A DNA stretch of 64,000 nt, taken from assembly GCA_047974375.1 (NCBI GenBank), contig JBKECF010000079.1, forward strand, positions 1 to 64,000, read 5' to 3'. The DNA is from JBKECF01 sp047974375 (GTDB lineage Bacteria > Bacillota > Clostridia > Lachnospirales > CAMZNU01). Shown here in pieces: positions 7,653 through 16,371 of this stretch; position 1 is the stretch's first letter, and each line of letters begins with the position of its first letter. A program made the translations under genes and the position numbers. Under the pieces are notes generated by a model. That model made no database searches and was not told the origin of the DNA. It was given only the letters and a program-made list of their open reading frames with translations.

Positions 7653-9479
7653 ATGAAGTTAGAAATATTAGATACAATAAGTGGCGAAAAAACCCTTAAA
7701 ATAGATGGAAGATACGTAAGCAGTAAGTATTACCCAAGTGGAGTGGCTGAAAATTTTATTAGGTGTAATATTAATAAAAATACAAAATTAGTTATTTTAT
7801 TTGGTTTAGGTTTAGGTTATGAAGCGGTAAGACTGTGCAGGGAAAACAATGATATAGCGGTTATTATCTATGAACCAAGTAAAAAATTAGTTGATTATTA
7901 TGAAGAAAAATATGAAAAAGCAAAATACAATATACATATAGTCAAAGAAATTAATGATTTTTTAGAAGAAGTAGAACTTAGTGTTAACTTAATAGATAGC
8001 ACAGAGTTTACATTTATAGTAAGTCCAGCATATGTGAAAGTTTACCCTGAAGATGTAAAGTTATTTTACGAAACTAAAAAAAAGTGCTACGATAATGCCT
8101 ATGGCAGTTTTTTGACGATGATGACAGAGGGTGTAAAATGGAGCGCAACTTATTTAAAAAATATAGATGAAATATTAGATTCACATTTATTTATAAATTA
8201 TAAAAAAGAGATGGTGGGCAAACCAGTAATAATAGTAGGTGCAGGGCCATCCTTAAATAAAAATGTTCATTTATTAAAGGAAGCTAAAAAAAGTTGTTAT
8301 ATAATATGCTGTAATACAGCTTATAAAAAACTACGCGAAATTGGTATAGAACCAGATTTTGTTGCAGCTTTAGATCCTAATGACAGTTTAGCAACACCGT
8401 ATTTAGAAACAGGTATTGATGCTCCTCTTATGTACTTTGAACAAGCCAATAATTCTCTTGTAAAGTTAGGCAAAAGGAAGTTTTTGTACACAAGTACAAC
8501 AGATATGTTTAAGGATATACTTCCTATAGACAAAAGTGAACTTTTTGAAAGTAATGGTCCTTGTATTATATCTAATGCTGTAGGCATGTGTTCTAGTTAC
8601 AGAATGAATCCTATTATATTAATTGGTCAGGATATGGCATATACAGGTGGAAAAAACCATGCAGATGGCACGGGAAAAGATTGCAAAGGTATATATGAAG
8701 CTTTAAAAAATAAAAAGGCATATGAAGTAGTTGGTCAAGATGGAAATATGATAGAAAGTAGCAAAATATTTTCAAGAACTATTAAAATTATCGAAAAATA
8801 TGTAGAAAAATATAAAGAAACCACTTTTATAAATGCTACAGAAGGTGGAGCTAATGTTAAAGGTTTTAAAAACATGGCTTTAAAAGATGTTATAAATGAA
8901 TATAATACACCTTTAGTGAAGAAAATAGACGAATTTTTTGAAAATAATAAAAAAATAGGTGAAACAGAACAAGGTGTAACTATATATAGATATTTACGTG
9001 AAAAAGTTTTAGAAGCTCGTAGAACTATGATGGTGTGTACTGAAATGATTGAATTGAATATAAGTCTAGATGTATACGACTTAAAAAATCCTAAATCTCA
9101 AGACGAAGCAGATGAAATAAATAATATTTTAGAAGAGATTGACTTGAAAAATAAGGAAAGATTAGCATTACTTAAGTCTTTTGAAGCATTTAAATTAATT
9201 CATTATAATGAAATTGCTTACTACCTTGTATCAAATCAAAAAAAGATAGTGGACCTAGATGGTTTAGAGAAAGACCTTGCTATAAATAGGATTATAGCAA
9301 ATATGTTTACAATGTTTATGGGGAATTTAGTTGTAACAATGACTACAAGCATAGTAGAAATAGAAAAATCACACGGATATAGCTATAAGGATTTAGAAAA
9401 AGATTTTATTAAAAATATAAATGAACGACTAGAAAGTGTTATTGAAAGCGTTAAAAATGGTAACTTAGAAGAAGTTTAA
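7653..9479 (+). CDS. Maf-family flagellin glycosyltransferase (MAF_flag10/DUF115)
   Basis: Motility accessory factors transfer nonulosonic acids such as pseudaminic or legionaminic acid onto flagellin Ser/Thr. This 608-residue protein has the family core: KPVIIVGAGPSLNKNV near residue 190, then CCNTAYKKL, PDFVAALDPN, and IILIGQDMAYTGGKNHADG near 325. The last two are typical of the sialyltransferase-like domain. The C-terminal 200 residues are helical and charged. I start at ATG 7653, 5-6 bases after AAGGTG; an upstream in-frame GTG overlaps that site. It lies between flagellin and a CMP-sugar synthetase, which supports flagellin as substrate. Confidence 0.85.
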   Translation: MKLEILDTISGEKTLKIDGRYVSSKYYPSGVAENFIRCNINKNTKLVILFGLGLGYEAVRLCRENNDIAVIIYEPSKKLVDYYEEKYEKAKYNIHIVKEINDFLEEVELSVNLIDSTEFTFIVSPAYVKVYPEDVKLFYETKKKCYDNAYGSFLTMMTEGVKWSATYLKNIDEILDSHLFINYKKEMVGKPVIIVGAGPSLNKNVHLLKEAKKSCYIICCNTAYKKLREIGIEPDFVAALDPNDSLATPYLETGIDAPLMYFEQANNSLVKLGKRKFLYTSTTDMFKDILPIDKSELFESNGPCIISNAVGMCSSYRMNPIILIGQDMAYTGGKNHADGTGKDCKGIYEALKNKKAYEVVGQDGNMIESSKIFSRTIKIIEKYVEKYKETTFINATEGGANVKGFKNMALKDVINEYNTPLVKKIDEFFENNKKIGETEQGVTIYRYLREKVLEARRTMMVCTEMIELNISLDVYDLKNPKSQDEADEINNILEEIDLKNKERLALLKSFEAFKLIHYNEIAYYLVSNQKKIVDLDGLEKDLAINRIIANMFTMFMGNLVVTMTTSIVEIEKSHGYSYKDLEKDFIKNINERLESVIESVKNGNLEEV

Positions 9480-9500
9480 TAGTTAAATGGAGGGTAGAAA

Positions 9501-10160
9501 ATGAGAACAGCATGTTTTATACCAATAAAATCAAATTCGGAAAGAGTAACGGGTAAAAATTTCCGAATTTTAAATGGTAAAAAGCTTTATGAATATATAA
9601 TTGAAAATGTAAAAGAAGCAAATGTGTTTGATGATGTATATGTAGATACGAACAGCGACGAAATAGCAGAGTATACACGTAATATGGGATTGTATGCAAT
9701 AGAAAGGAAGCCTATTTTGGCTGAAAATTCATCAAATGGTAATGATTTAATAGTTTATCATTATGAAAAGTTTCCTAATTATGATTATTATTTTCAACTT
9801 TTTGCTACTGCGCCTTATTTACAATCTAAAACCATAGAAGCGTGTTATAATAAATTAATGCTAAGTAATGAGTACGATTCATGTTTTACAGCGACGGAAA
9901 ATTATAGTTTTTTTTGGCATGCAGGAACACCGGTCAATTATAGACCAGGTATCTTACCTCGTAGTCAAGATATGTTGCCTGTCATTGAGGAGTCTACTGG
10001 ACTTTATGGAATTTCCAATGAAGCCTTAAATAAATATAGATGTAGAATTGGCAAAAATCCTTATATGCATATTATAGATAAGTTCGAAGCTGTAGATATA
10101 AATACGGAAGAAGACTTAAAAATAGCTGAATACATAGGAAAAGTAATATATGGTTTATAA
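9501..10160 (+). CDS. Acylneuraminate cytidylyltransferase (CMP-nonulosonate synthetase family)
   Basis: Activates a nonulosonic acid with CTP to give the CMP-sugar donor used by Maf. Its 219 residues match the short PseF/PtmB/NeuA catalytic domain. The N-terminus CFIPIKSNSERVTGKNF is the variant nucleotide-binding motif, DDVYVDTNSDEIAEY follows, and the C-terminus FEAVDINTEEDLKIAE contains the DxNxxxD-type metal/sugar motif. Which sugar is used (pseudaminic, legionaminic or sialic acid) cannot be read from this gene alone; no biosynthesis genes for the sugar itself are in the window. It is 21 bases downstream of maf. Confidence 0.85.
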   Translation: MRTACFIPIKSNSERVTGKNFRILNGKKLYEYIIENVKEANVFDDVYVDTNSDEIAEYTRNMGLYAIERKPILAENSSNGNDLIVYHYEKFPNYDYYFQLFATAPYLQSKTIEACYNKLMLSNEYDSCFTATENYSFFWHAGTPVNYRPGILPRSQDMLPVIEESTGLYGISNEALNKYRCRIGKNPYMHIIDKFEAVDINTEEDLKIAEYIGKVIYGL

Positions 10161-10162
10161 TA

Positions 10163-10189
10163 AAAAAAACGGCTTAGCCGTTTTTTTTT
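10163..10189. terminator. Bidirectional terminator between the glycosylation genes and glyS
   Basis: AAAAAAAACGGCTTAGCCGTTTTTTTT is, in parts, a perfect palindrome flanked by A and T runs, so it can stop transcription from both strands. The glyS stop codon lies in its right-hand T tract. Confidence 0.9.
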
Positions 10190-11573
10190 ATACCTCAAAT
10201 GTAAATTTATCTCTTAAATAATTATCCAGCTCATCAACTTTAACACGTTCTTGTTCCATGGTATCTCTATGACGAATAGTTACAGCTTGGTCTTCTAAAG
10301 AGTCGAAGTCGAAAGTAACGCAAAATGGTGTGCCTATTTCGTCTTGTCTTCTATAGCGTTTGCCAATGCTTCCAGCCTCGTCATATTCACATCTATAAAG
10401 TTTAGAGAGTTTGTTATACACCGCTAATGCATCTTCGCTCAACTTTTTAGAAAGTGGCAACACAGCTAATTTAATAGGAGCTAGTGCTGGATGGAATTTT
10501 AGTACAACTCTTGTATCTTTTTCGTCAATTACTTCTTCGTTATATGCCTCACACAGGAATGCTAAAGTAACACGATCAGCCCCAAGTGATGGCTCAATAC
10601 AGTAGGGAATGTATTTTTCGTTTGTAGTAGGGTCGAAGTAATTCATATCTTGTCCTGAATGGTCTGCATGGGATTTTAAGTCAAAATCAGTTCTGTCTGC
10701 AATTCCCCAAAGTTCACCAAATCCAAAAGGAAAACGGTATTCAATATCTGTAGTGGCTTTGCTATAGTGAGATAATTCTTCTGCATCGTGGTCGCGTATT
10801 TTTAAATTGTCCTCATTAATTTCTAATGCCTTAAGCCAATTAATACAAAACTCTTTCCAGTATTCAAACCATTCTAAGTCTGTATCTGGCTTACAGAAAA
10901 ATTCTAATTCCATTTGTTCGAATTCTCTTGTTCTGAAAGTAAAGTTCCCAGGAGTTATTTCATTTCTAAAAGACTTACCTATTTGCCCTATGCCAAATGG
11001 TACTTTTTTTCTAGATGTTCTTTGTACATTTTTAAAGTTTACAAATATGCCTTGGGCAGTTTCTGGACGCATATAAATAGTATTTTTTGCGTCTTCTGTA
11101 ACTCCAGCAAAGGTTTTAAACATTAAATTAAATTGACGTATGTCTGTAAAATTATGTTTTCCACAAGATGGACAAGGCAAATTATTTTCTTCTATAAAGT
11201 TTTTCATTTTCTCGTTTTGCCAACCGTCAACAGTTTCTTCTTTACCTTGCTCCTTAAGGTAGCCTTCTATAATATGGTCGGCACGGAATCTTTCATTACA
11301 TTCCTTACAATCCATTAATGGGTCGGCAAAGCCACCTACATGGCCAGAGGCAACCCAAGTTTCTGGGTTCATTAATATAGCACAGTCTACACCTACATTT
11401 AAATTATTTTCTTGTATGAATTTTTGCCACCATGCTTTTTTTACATTATTTTTTAGTTCTACACCTAAAGGGCCGTAGTCCCATGTGTTGGCTAAACCGC
11501 CATAAATTTCTGAACCAGGGTATATAAATCCCCTGTTTTTTGCTAATGCAACTATTGTTTCCATTGATTTCAT
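10188..11573 (-). CDS. glyS: Glycyl-tRNA synthetase (dimeric alpha2 type)
   Basis: Charges tRNA-Gly. It has 461 residues and class II motifs: ETIVALAKNRGFIYPGSEIYGG at the N-terminus (family hallmark), MRPETAQGIFVNFKNV, FGIGQIGKSFRNEITPGNF (motif 2), and GADRVTLAFLCEAY (motif 3). The anticodon-binding domain is at about 360-455. A zinc-binding insertion (CKECNERF and CPSCGKHNF) is present. It is the single-chain eukaryote/Gram-positive type rather than the GlyQ/GlyS two-subunit form. It is preceded by its own T-box leader and ends in the shared terminator, so it is probably monocistronic. Confidence 0.97.
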   Translation of the reverse strand: MKSMETIVALAKNRGFIYPGSEIYGGLANTWDYGPLGVELKNNVKKAWWQKFIQENNLNVGVDCAILMNPETWVASGHVGGFADPLMDCKECNERFRADHIIEGYLKEQGKEETVDGWQNEKMKNFIEENNLPCPSCGKHNFTDIRQFNLMFKTFAGVTEDAKNTIYMRPETAQGIFVNFKNVQRTSRKKVPFGIGQIGKSFRNEITPGNFTFRTREFEQMELEFFCKPDTDLEWFEYWKEFCINWLKALEINEDNLKIRDHDAEELSHYSKATTDIEYRFPFGFGELWGIADRTDFDLKSHADHSGQDMNYFDPTTNEKYIPYCIEPSLGADRVTLAFLCEAYNEEVIDEKDTRVVLKFHPALAPIKLAVLPLSKKLSEDALAVYNKLSKLYRCEYDEAGSIGKRYRRQDEIGTPFCVTFDFDSLEDQAVTIRHRDTMEQERVKVDELDNYLRDKFTFEV

Positions 11574-11589
11574 AATACACCTCGTTTTC

Positions 11590-11769
11590 TATATTGTAAA
11601 AATGTACAAAAAAAAGCCCATCATCCCATAAATAGGGACGAAAAAGACTTTTTTCCGCGGTTCCACCCTAGTTGGAAGCTAAGCTTCCCACTTAAGTTTT
11701 AAATATTAAAATGTAAAGCCAAGTAAGGTGTGAGCTTTCACCGTCCTCACTTCGCTTTTACTTATTTTA
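11590..11769 (-). promoter_or_regulatory. Glycine T-box leader of glyS
   Basis: The minus strand carries the T-box core AGGGTGGAACCGCGG and a compact Stem I with a GTGAG...CTCAC hairpin around GACGGTGAAAG. The likely specifier is GGC (glycine codon) at 11718-11720, in the 3' side of Stem I (ACTTGGCTTTAC). A TCCC/GGGA hairpin and a run of eight T at the glyS-proximal end are the regulated terminator. Glycine T-boxes are characteristically short and lack Stem II, as here. The leader begins immediately after the stop codon of the ispH-rpsA gene. Confidence 0.88.
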
Positions 11770-13695
11770 CTATTCAGCTTCTTCTTCACTAACTTCTTCA
11801 GCATCAGATTCTTCTTCATTTGCATCTAATGCACGAATAGAAAGACTGATTTTTTTGTTTTCGCTGTCGAAATCTGTAACTTTAGCTTGGATTATTTCGC
11901 CTTGAGATAATACTTCTTCTGGTTTAGCAATATGCTTTTCAGATATTTGAGAAATATGAACAAGACCATCAATGCCCGGCTCTAACTCAATAAATGCACC
12001 AAAAGTAACCATACGTACTACTTTACCTTCAACAATATTTCCAATAGCGTAAGTTTCTTCTGCTATTTTCCATGGGTTGCTTTCAGGATCTTTTAAAGAT
12101 AAAGAGATTTTACCTTTTTCTAGGTCTAGGTTAAGAACGATTGCGTTAACAACATCTCCAACTTTTAAAACATCTTCTACTTTTTTAACTCTACCCCAAG
12201 AAATTTCTGAAATATGAATTAAGCCATCAATGCCACCTAAGTCAATAAAAGCACCAAAGTTAGCAATTCTACTAACAGTACCCTCAATTTTTTGGCCAAC
12301 TTCAAGTTTCTTGAATACAGCTTCTCTTTTAGCATTTTCTTCAGCAATAGCTAATTCTTTTCTACTTGCTACAATTCTTCTTTTCGCTTTGTCGAATTCA
12401 ATAATTTTGAAATCGTATTCTTTGCCTTTAAAAGGCGTTAAATCACTTACAAATCTATTTGAAATTTGCGAAGCTGGAACGAAAACTCTTGCGTCGTTAA
12501 TAAGAGCAATAGCGCCACTTTTCACCAACTCAACAATTTTACCTTTTACTACAGTTTGATTTGTGTAATACTCTTCCAATGCATTTAAATGCTTTTGGCT
12601 GTCTACACGTTTTTTAGATAATTTAACATTACCTTCGCCGTCATTAAGCTGAACAATATAAACCTCGATTTTGTCGCCAATACTAACAACATCTTCAGGG
12701 CTTAAACTTGGGTCTTCAGCGATTTCGTTTCTAGGGATGATACCGTCTGCTTTGTAGCCAAAGCTTACAGTTACTTCGTTATTAGATATTTCTAATACTT
12801 CACCTTCTACAATTGATCCCGTATGCAATTGTACTAGTTCTTGCTCGTTTAGTAATTCTTCAAAAGACTTATCACTCATAACACTTATTGCCTCCTTTAT
12901 AATTGCTAGAGGTGTTGACGCTCCAGCAGTTATACCTATTTTACCATCTTTAGGAAGAATATTCAACTCCAATTCATTAATACTTTCAATTAAAATTGTA
13001 TTTAAACAATTTTTTTTGCAAATTTCGTAAAGTTTATTAGTATTTGAACTTTTTTTGTCACCTAAAACAAGCATAAAATCAACATTTTTAGATAGCTCTT
13101 CTGCTTTTTTTTGGCGTGATGTAGTTGCTCTACATATGGTATCAATTATTTCTATATTAGCTATGCGTTTTACTAATACCTCTTTTATTTGTTGAAAAGT
13201 ATTTATATTAAAGGTAGTTTGGCTTACAATTAAATATTTTTCTTTTTCTATAGGTAAATTGTTTGCCTCCTCAACAGATGAAATAATTATACAACTATTT
13301 TCTGCCCAGCCATTTATGCCTATTACTTCGGGGTGGGTTGGGTTTCCAAGTATAATAATTTTTTTATTTTTATTGTAGGCATCTTCAACTATTTTATGAA
13401 TTTTCTTTACATAAACACAAGTTACGTCTAGTAGATTAATTCCTTTATTTTCGGCATTTATATACACTTCTTTAGGAACGCCGTGGGAGCGAATTACTAA
13501 TTTATCTTTATTAAAGTCATTTAAATTTTCTACAATGTCTACACCTTTTTTTTCTAAATCGCTAGTTACAAATTTATTGTGAATTATAGGACCATAGGTG
13601 GACAATTTGTACTTATTTACTTCTTCGTAGGTTTTTTTAAGTGCCATTTCCACACCAAAACAAAACCCTGCATTTTCTGCAACTATTATTTCCAT
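11770..13695 (-). CDS. ispH: HMB-PP reductase / ribosomal protein S1 fusion
   Basis: Residues 1-280 are IspH (LytB), the [4Fe-4S] enzyme making IPP and DMAPP in the last step of the MEP isoprenoid pathway. The three cluster cysteines are in NAGFCFGV, LDVTCVYV and IDTICRATT, and the substrate histidines in RSHGVP and GNPTHPEV. Residues from about 295 to 625 hold four S1 RNA-binding domains (for example FGAFIDLGGIDGLIHISEIS), and the tail is acidic. The fusion is well known in Clostridia; why the two activities are joined is not settled. It overlaps the cmk stop by one base. There is no frameshift at the junction. Confidence 0.96.
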   Translation of the reverse strand: MEIIVAENAGFCFGVEMALKKTYEEVNKYKLSTYGPIIHNKFVTSDLEKKGVDIVENLNDFNKDKLVIRSHGVPKEVYINAENKGINLLDVTCVYVKKIHKIVEDAYNKNKKIIILGNPTHPEVIGINGWAENSCIIISSVEEANNLPIEKEKYLIVSQTTFNINTFQQIKEVLVKRIANIEIIDTICRATTSRQKKAEELSKNVDFMLVLGDKKSSNTNKLYEICKKNCLNTILIESINELELNILPKDGKIGITAGASTPLAIIKEAISVMSDKSFEELLNEQELVQLHTGSIVEGEVLEISNNEVTVSFGYKADGIIPRNEIAEDPSLSPEDVVSIGDKIEVYIVQLNDGEGNVKLSKKRVDSQKHLNALEEYYTNQTVVKGKIVELVKSGAIALINDARVFVPASQISNRFVSDLTPFKGKEYDFKIIEFDKAKRRIVASRKELAIAEENAKREAVFKKLEVGQKIEGTVSRIANFGAFIDLGGIDGLIHISEISWGRVKKVEDVLKVGDVVNAIVLNLDLEKGKISLSLKDPESNPWKIAEETYAIGNIVEGKVVRMVTFGAFIELEPGIDGLVHISQISEKHIAKPEEVLSQGEIIQAKVTDFDSENKKISLSIRALDANEEESDAEEVSEEEAE

Positions 13696-14351
13696 TATTT
13701 TATCACCATTTTAATTTTTTCTTTTACTTCATTAATTGACATACTGCTAGTATCAATATATATTGCGTCCTCAACTTGAACTAGGGGAGAAATTTCTCTT
13801 GTTTTATCTCGGTGGTCCCGTTCTTCAATTTCTTTTTTTAGAAGATTTAAATCTATAGTTTCGCCTTTTTCTTTTAACTCATGGTTGCGTCTTTTGGCTC
13901 TAACATCTACAGAGGCATCTAAATAAAATTTGTATTGAGCATTTTTTAAAACATTGCTACCTATATCTCTTCCGTCCATTATTACATCGGTGTTAGCAGC
14001 CATATTTTTTTGCATGGAAACTAGTTCTTCCCTAACTTTTCTGTATACGGCAACTTTAGATGCGCCGTTTCCACAGTCTTGGTTTCTTATTCTGGAGCTT
14101 ATATTTACATTATTTAAAAAAATATTTTGAGAGTTATCTATATATTGGATTTCAATATTAATATTTTTTAGGGACTCTGTAACTAACTCTTCGTTATTTA
14201 AGTCTATATTATTTTCCATACAGTATAGGGCAACTGCCCTGTACATAGCTCCGGTGTCTACGTATACAAAACCTAATTCCATTGCTAAAGCTTTAGCTAT
14301 AGTGCTTTTACCAGAACCACCTGGGCCGTCTATTGCTATATTTATACTCAT
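13695..14351 (-). CDS. cmk: Cytidylate kinase
   Basis: Phosphorylates CMP and dCMP. Its 218 residues begin IAIDGPGGSGKSTIAKAL, a P-loop. YVDTGAMYRAVALY and DGRDIGSNVL are the nucleoside-monophosphate-binding motifs of Cmk. The lid region has RRNHELKEKG and RDHRDKTREISPL. The neighbours FAD oxidoreductase-cmk-ispH/rpsA form a gene order common in Clostridia; the stop codon overlaps the ispH start (TAATG), pointing to coupled translation. Cytoplasmic. Confidence 0.96.
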   Translation of the reverse strand: MSINIAIDGPGGSGKSTIAKALAMELGFVYVDTGAMYRAVALYCMENNIDLNNEELVTESLKNINIEIQYIDNSQNIFLNNVNISSRIRNQDCGNGASKVAVYRKVREELVSMQKNMAANTDVIMDGRDIGSNVLKNAQYKFYLDASVDVRAKRRNHELKEKGETIDLNLLKKEIEERDHRDKTREISPLVQVEDAIYIDTSSMSINEVKEKIKMVIK

Positions 14352-14362
14352 AATTTACTCCT

Positions 14363-15568
14363 TTATGGCAGTAGGCTTATATTTTGTGCGGCTAAAAAAG
14401 CCATAGAAAAAGCTGTTTGTAGGTTGTAACCACCTGTGTAACAATCTACGTCTAAAACTTCTCCTATAAAATATAAGTTTTTAACTAATTTAGATTCCAT
14501 TGTGCTTGGGTCTATATCTTTTACGTCTATGCCGCCACAAGTTATTACAGCGTCTTTATAGCCTGTGTTGCCATTAATTGTTATTTTAAAAATTTTAATT
14601 ATATTTACTAGTTTTTTTCTTTCAACTTTTGTTATTTCATTTACTAATTTATTCTCCTCTATATTACTTCTTTTTATTACTAGTGGGATTATTTTTTGTG
14701 GCAGTAATTTGTTCAAGGAGTTTTTAAAAGCTTTGTTTTTATTTTCGTCGAAGTCCCTAAGTATTCTTGCATCAAGTTTATTTATGTCTAGGGCTGGTTT
14801 TAAGTCTATAGATAAATAAATTTCACTATTATATTTATCTACAAGAGTTCTACTGGCTTTTAATGTAAGAGGGCCAGATATACCGTAATGGGTAAATATT
14901 ATTTCCCCAAATTCCTTAAATGCAATTTTATTGTTTACTAATACACTAAGTTCAATGTTTCTAAGGCTTAGGCCTTGGAGGTCATAAATATCTTTTTCGG
15001 CTGTAGTAAGGGGTACTAAAGCTGGGTAAAGCTTAGTTATATTGTGGCCAAAATCTTTTGCAAATTTATAACCATCTCCAGTAGAGCCTGTAGTTTTATA
15101 AGATAGGCCCCCAGTTGCAATTATTATTATATCTGCATTTATAGTTTTATTTTTTAATATTACTTTATTGCTATCTATTTTTACTACTTCGCTATTTAGC
15201 ATAATTTTTACATTGTTTTTACGCAAAGTTTTTTCTAAAGCCTTTATTATATCGCTGGATTTATCTGAGAGAGGAAAAACACGGTTTCCTCTTTCTACTT
15301 TTGTTTTAATTTCCTGTTGAAAAAAACTAATTGTATCTTGTGGAGTGCAAGTGTATAGGGCACTGTACATAAAGTAGGGGTTCGACATAGTATTTTCTAT
15401 TATATTTTCAACATCACAATTATTGGTAATGTTGCAACGTCCCTTGCCTGTTATATAAAGCTTTTTGCCTAGTTTTTCGTTTTTTTCAACAATAGTAACT
15501 TTGTGATTTTTTATGTGTGCGGCGCAGTACATACCAGCTGCACCGCCGCCTATTATAACTACTTTCAT
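14363..15568 (-). CDS. NAD(P)/FAD-dependent oxidoreductase, HI0933/BaiN family
   Basis: A flavoprotein of 401 residues. The N-terminus VVIIGGGAAGMYCAAHI binds the FAD ADP moiety, GKKLYITGKGRCNITNN is the family signature, and IIATGGLSYKTTGSTGDGY and VKNLYFIGEVLDVDCYTGGYNLQ close the FAD site. The substrate is unknown for most members; some gut homologues (BaiN) have been linked to bile-acid reduction, but that cannot be inferred here. It lies between the DUF4349 lipoprotein gene (4-base overlap) and cmk (11 bases). Confidence 0.85.
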   Translation of the reverse strand: MKVVIIGGGAAGMYCAAHIKNHKVTIVEKNEKLGKKLYITGKGRCNITNNCDVENIIENTMSNPYFMYSALYTCTPQDTISFFQQEIKTKVERGNRVFPLSDKSSDIIKALEKTLRKNNVKIMLNSEVVKIDSNKVILKNKTINADIIIIATGGLSYKTTGSTGDGYKFAKDFGHNITKLYPALVPLTTAEKDIYDLQGLSLRNIELSVLVNNKIAFKEFGEIIFTHYGISGPLTLKASRTLVDKYNSEIYLSIDLKPALDINKLDARILRDFDENKNKAFKNSLNKLLPQKIIPLVIKRSNIEENKLVNEITKVERKKLVNIIKIFKITINGNTGYKDAVITCGGIDVKDIDPSTMESKLVKNLYFIGEVLDVDCYTGGYNLQTAFSMAFLAAQNISLLP

Positions 15569-16371
15569 AATTTTTTCCTTTTTCTTATAATTACTAATGG
15601 AGCTAAAACAATAGGAATTAATATGGCAAAAGGTAAAAATACACCTAAGTAATACAGTAGGGCTTTAAAAATATATGCAGTAAAGTTTAAAGATTTATTA
15701 AATATAGATGCTGTATTTTTACTAGAAACTCGTATATTGCTTTTATCAATTAAATGTATGTCTATAGAAGAAAGTCCTACATCCTTGTTTAGTAATTCAT
15801 TTTTTGCGTTGTATAAACTTATACTTTTTTCTACTTCGCCTATTTGTTTTTGTAATTCTATTTTTTCGCTTATATTAATTTCTTTTTCTAAAAGTTTATT
15901 TAGCCTATCTAATTGTGCATTTTTAATAGTTAAATAGTTTGTATTTAAATTGTACGTTTTAGTTACATTTTCGTTTGTTATGGAAATTTGAATTGTATCC
16001 CCTAAGGTTTGTATGTATTCATTGCTTTTTTCAAAGGTAGCTTCTGGGACTCTTATTCTTATGTTGGCTGAGGAATTTCTCCAATACATTTCTTCTAAAG
16101 TACCATTTACACTATTTAAGTAAACATTTATTTCTTCAATCGAAGTTTTTAAATTATTAACTTCTAGTTCAATAGAACTGGATTTTATTATTTTTTCTAT
16201 TTGTTCAAGTTCAATTATGGCGTCATCTTGTAGGACATCCGCAGTTTCTCTAACAGCTTCTCCTCCGTATGAGTTTGAATTGGCTTCTTCTGTACCCATG
16301 TTACAAGCTGAAAAAACCATTAAGCATAGCCACAAAGGGAGTAAAATATTTTTAAAAGTTTTTAAAATCAT
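15565..16371 (-). CDS. DUF4349 lipoprotein with C-terminal membrane anchor
   Basis: A secreted, membrane-attached protein of 268 residues. The signal peptide ends in a lipobox-like VFSAC (Cys about residue 23). A Ser/Glu-rich linker follows, then a DUF4349 domain (about 60-215) with a coiled-coil centre (RLNKLLEKEINISEKIEL). A C-terminal membrane helix (about 238-260) ends in RKRKKL. It overlaps the anti-sigma gene upstream by 4 bases (ATGA type). The anti-sigma factor carries the same domain, so the two may interact or compete outside the membrane (inference). The biochemical function of DUF4349 is not known to me. Confidence 0.7.
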   Translation of the reverse strand: MILKTFKNILLPLWLCLMVFSACNMGTEEANSNSYGGEAVRETADVLQDDAIIELEQIEKIIKSSSIELEVNNLKTSIEEINVYLNSVNGTLEEMYWRNSSANIRIRVPEATFEKSNEYIQTLGDTIQISITNENVTKTYNLNTNYLTIKNAQLDRLNKLLEKEINISEKIELQKQIGEVEKSISLYNAKNELLNKDVGLSSIDIHLIDKSNIRVSSKNTASIFNKSLNFTAYIFKALLYYLGVFLPFAILIPIVLAPLVIIRKRKKL

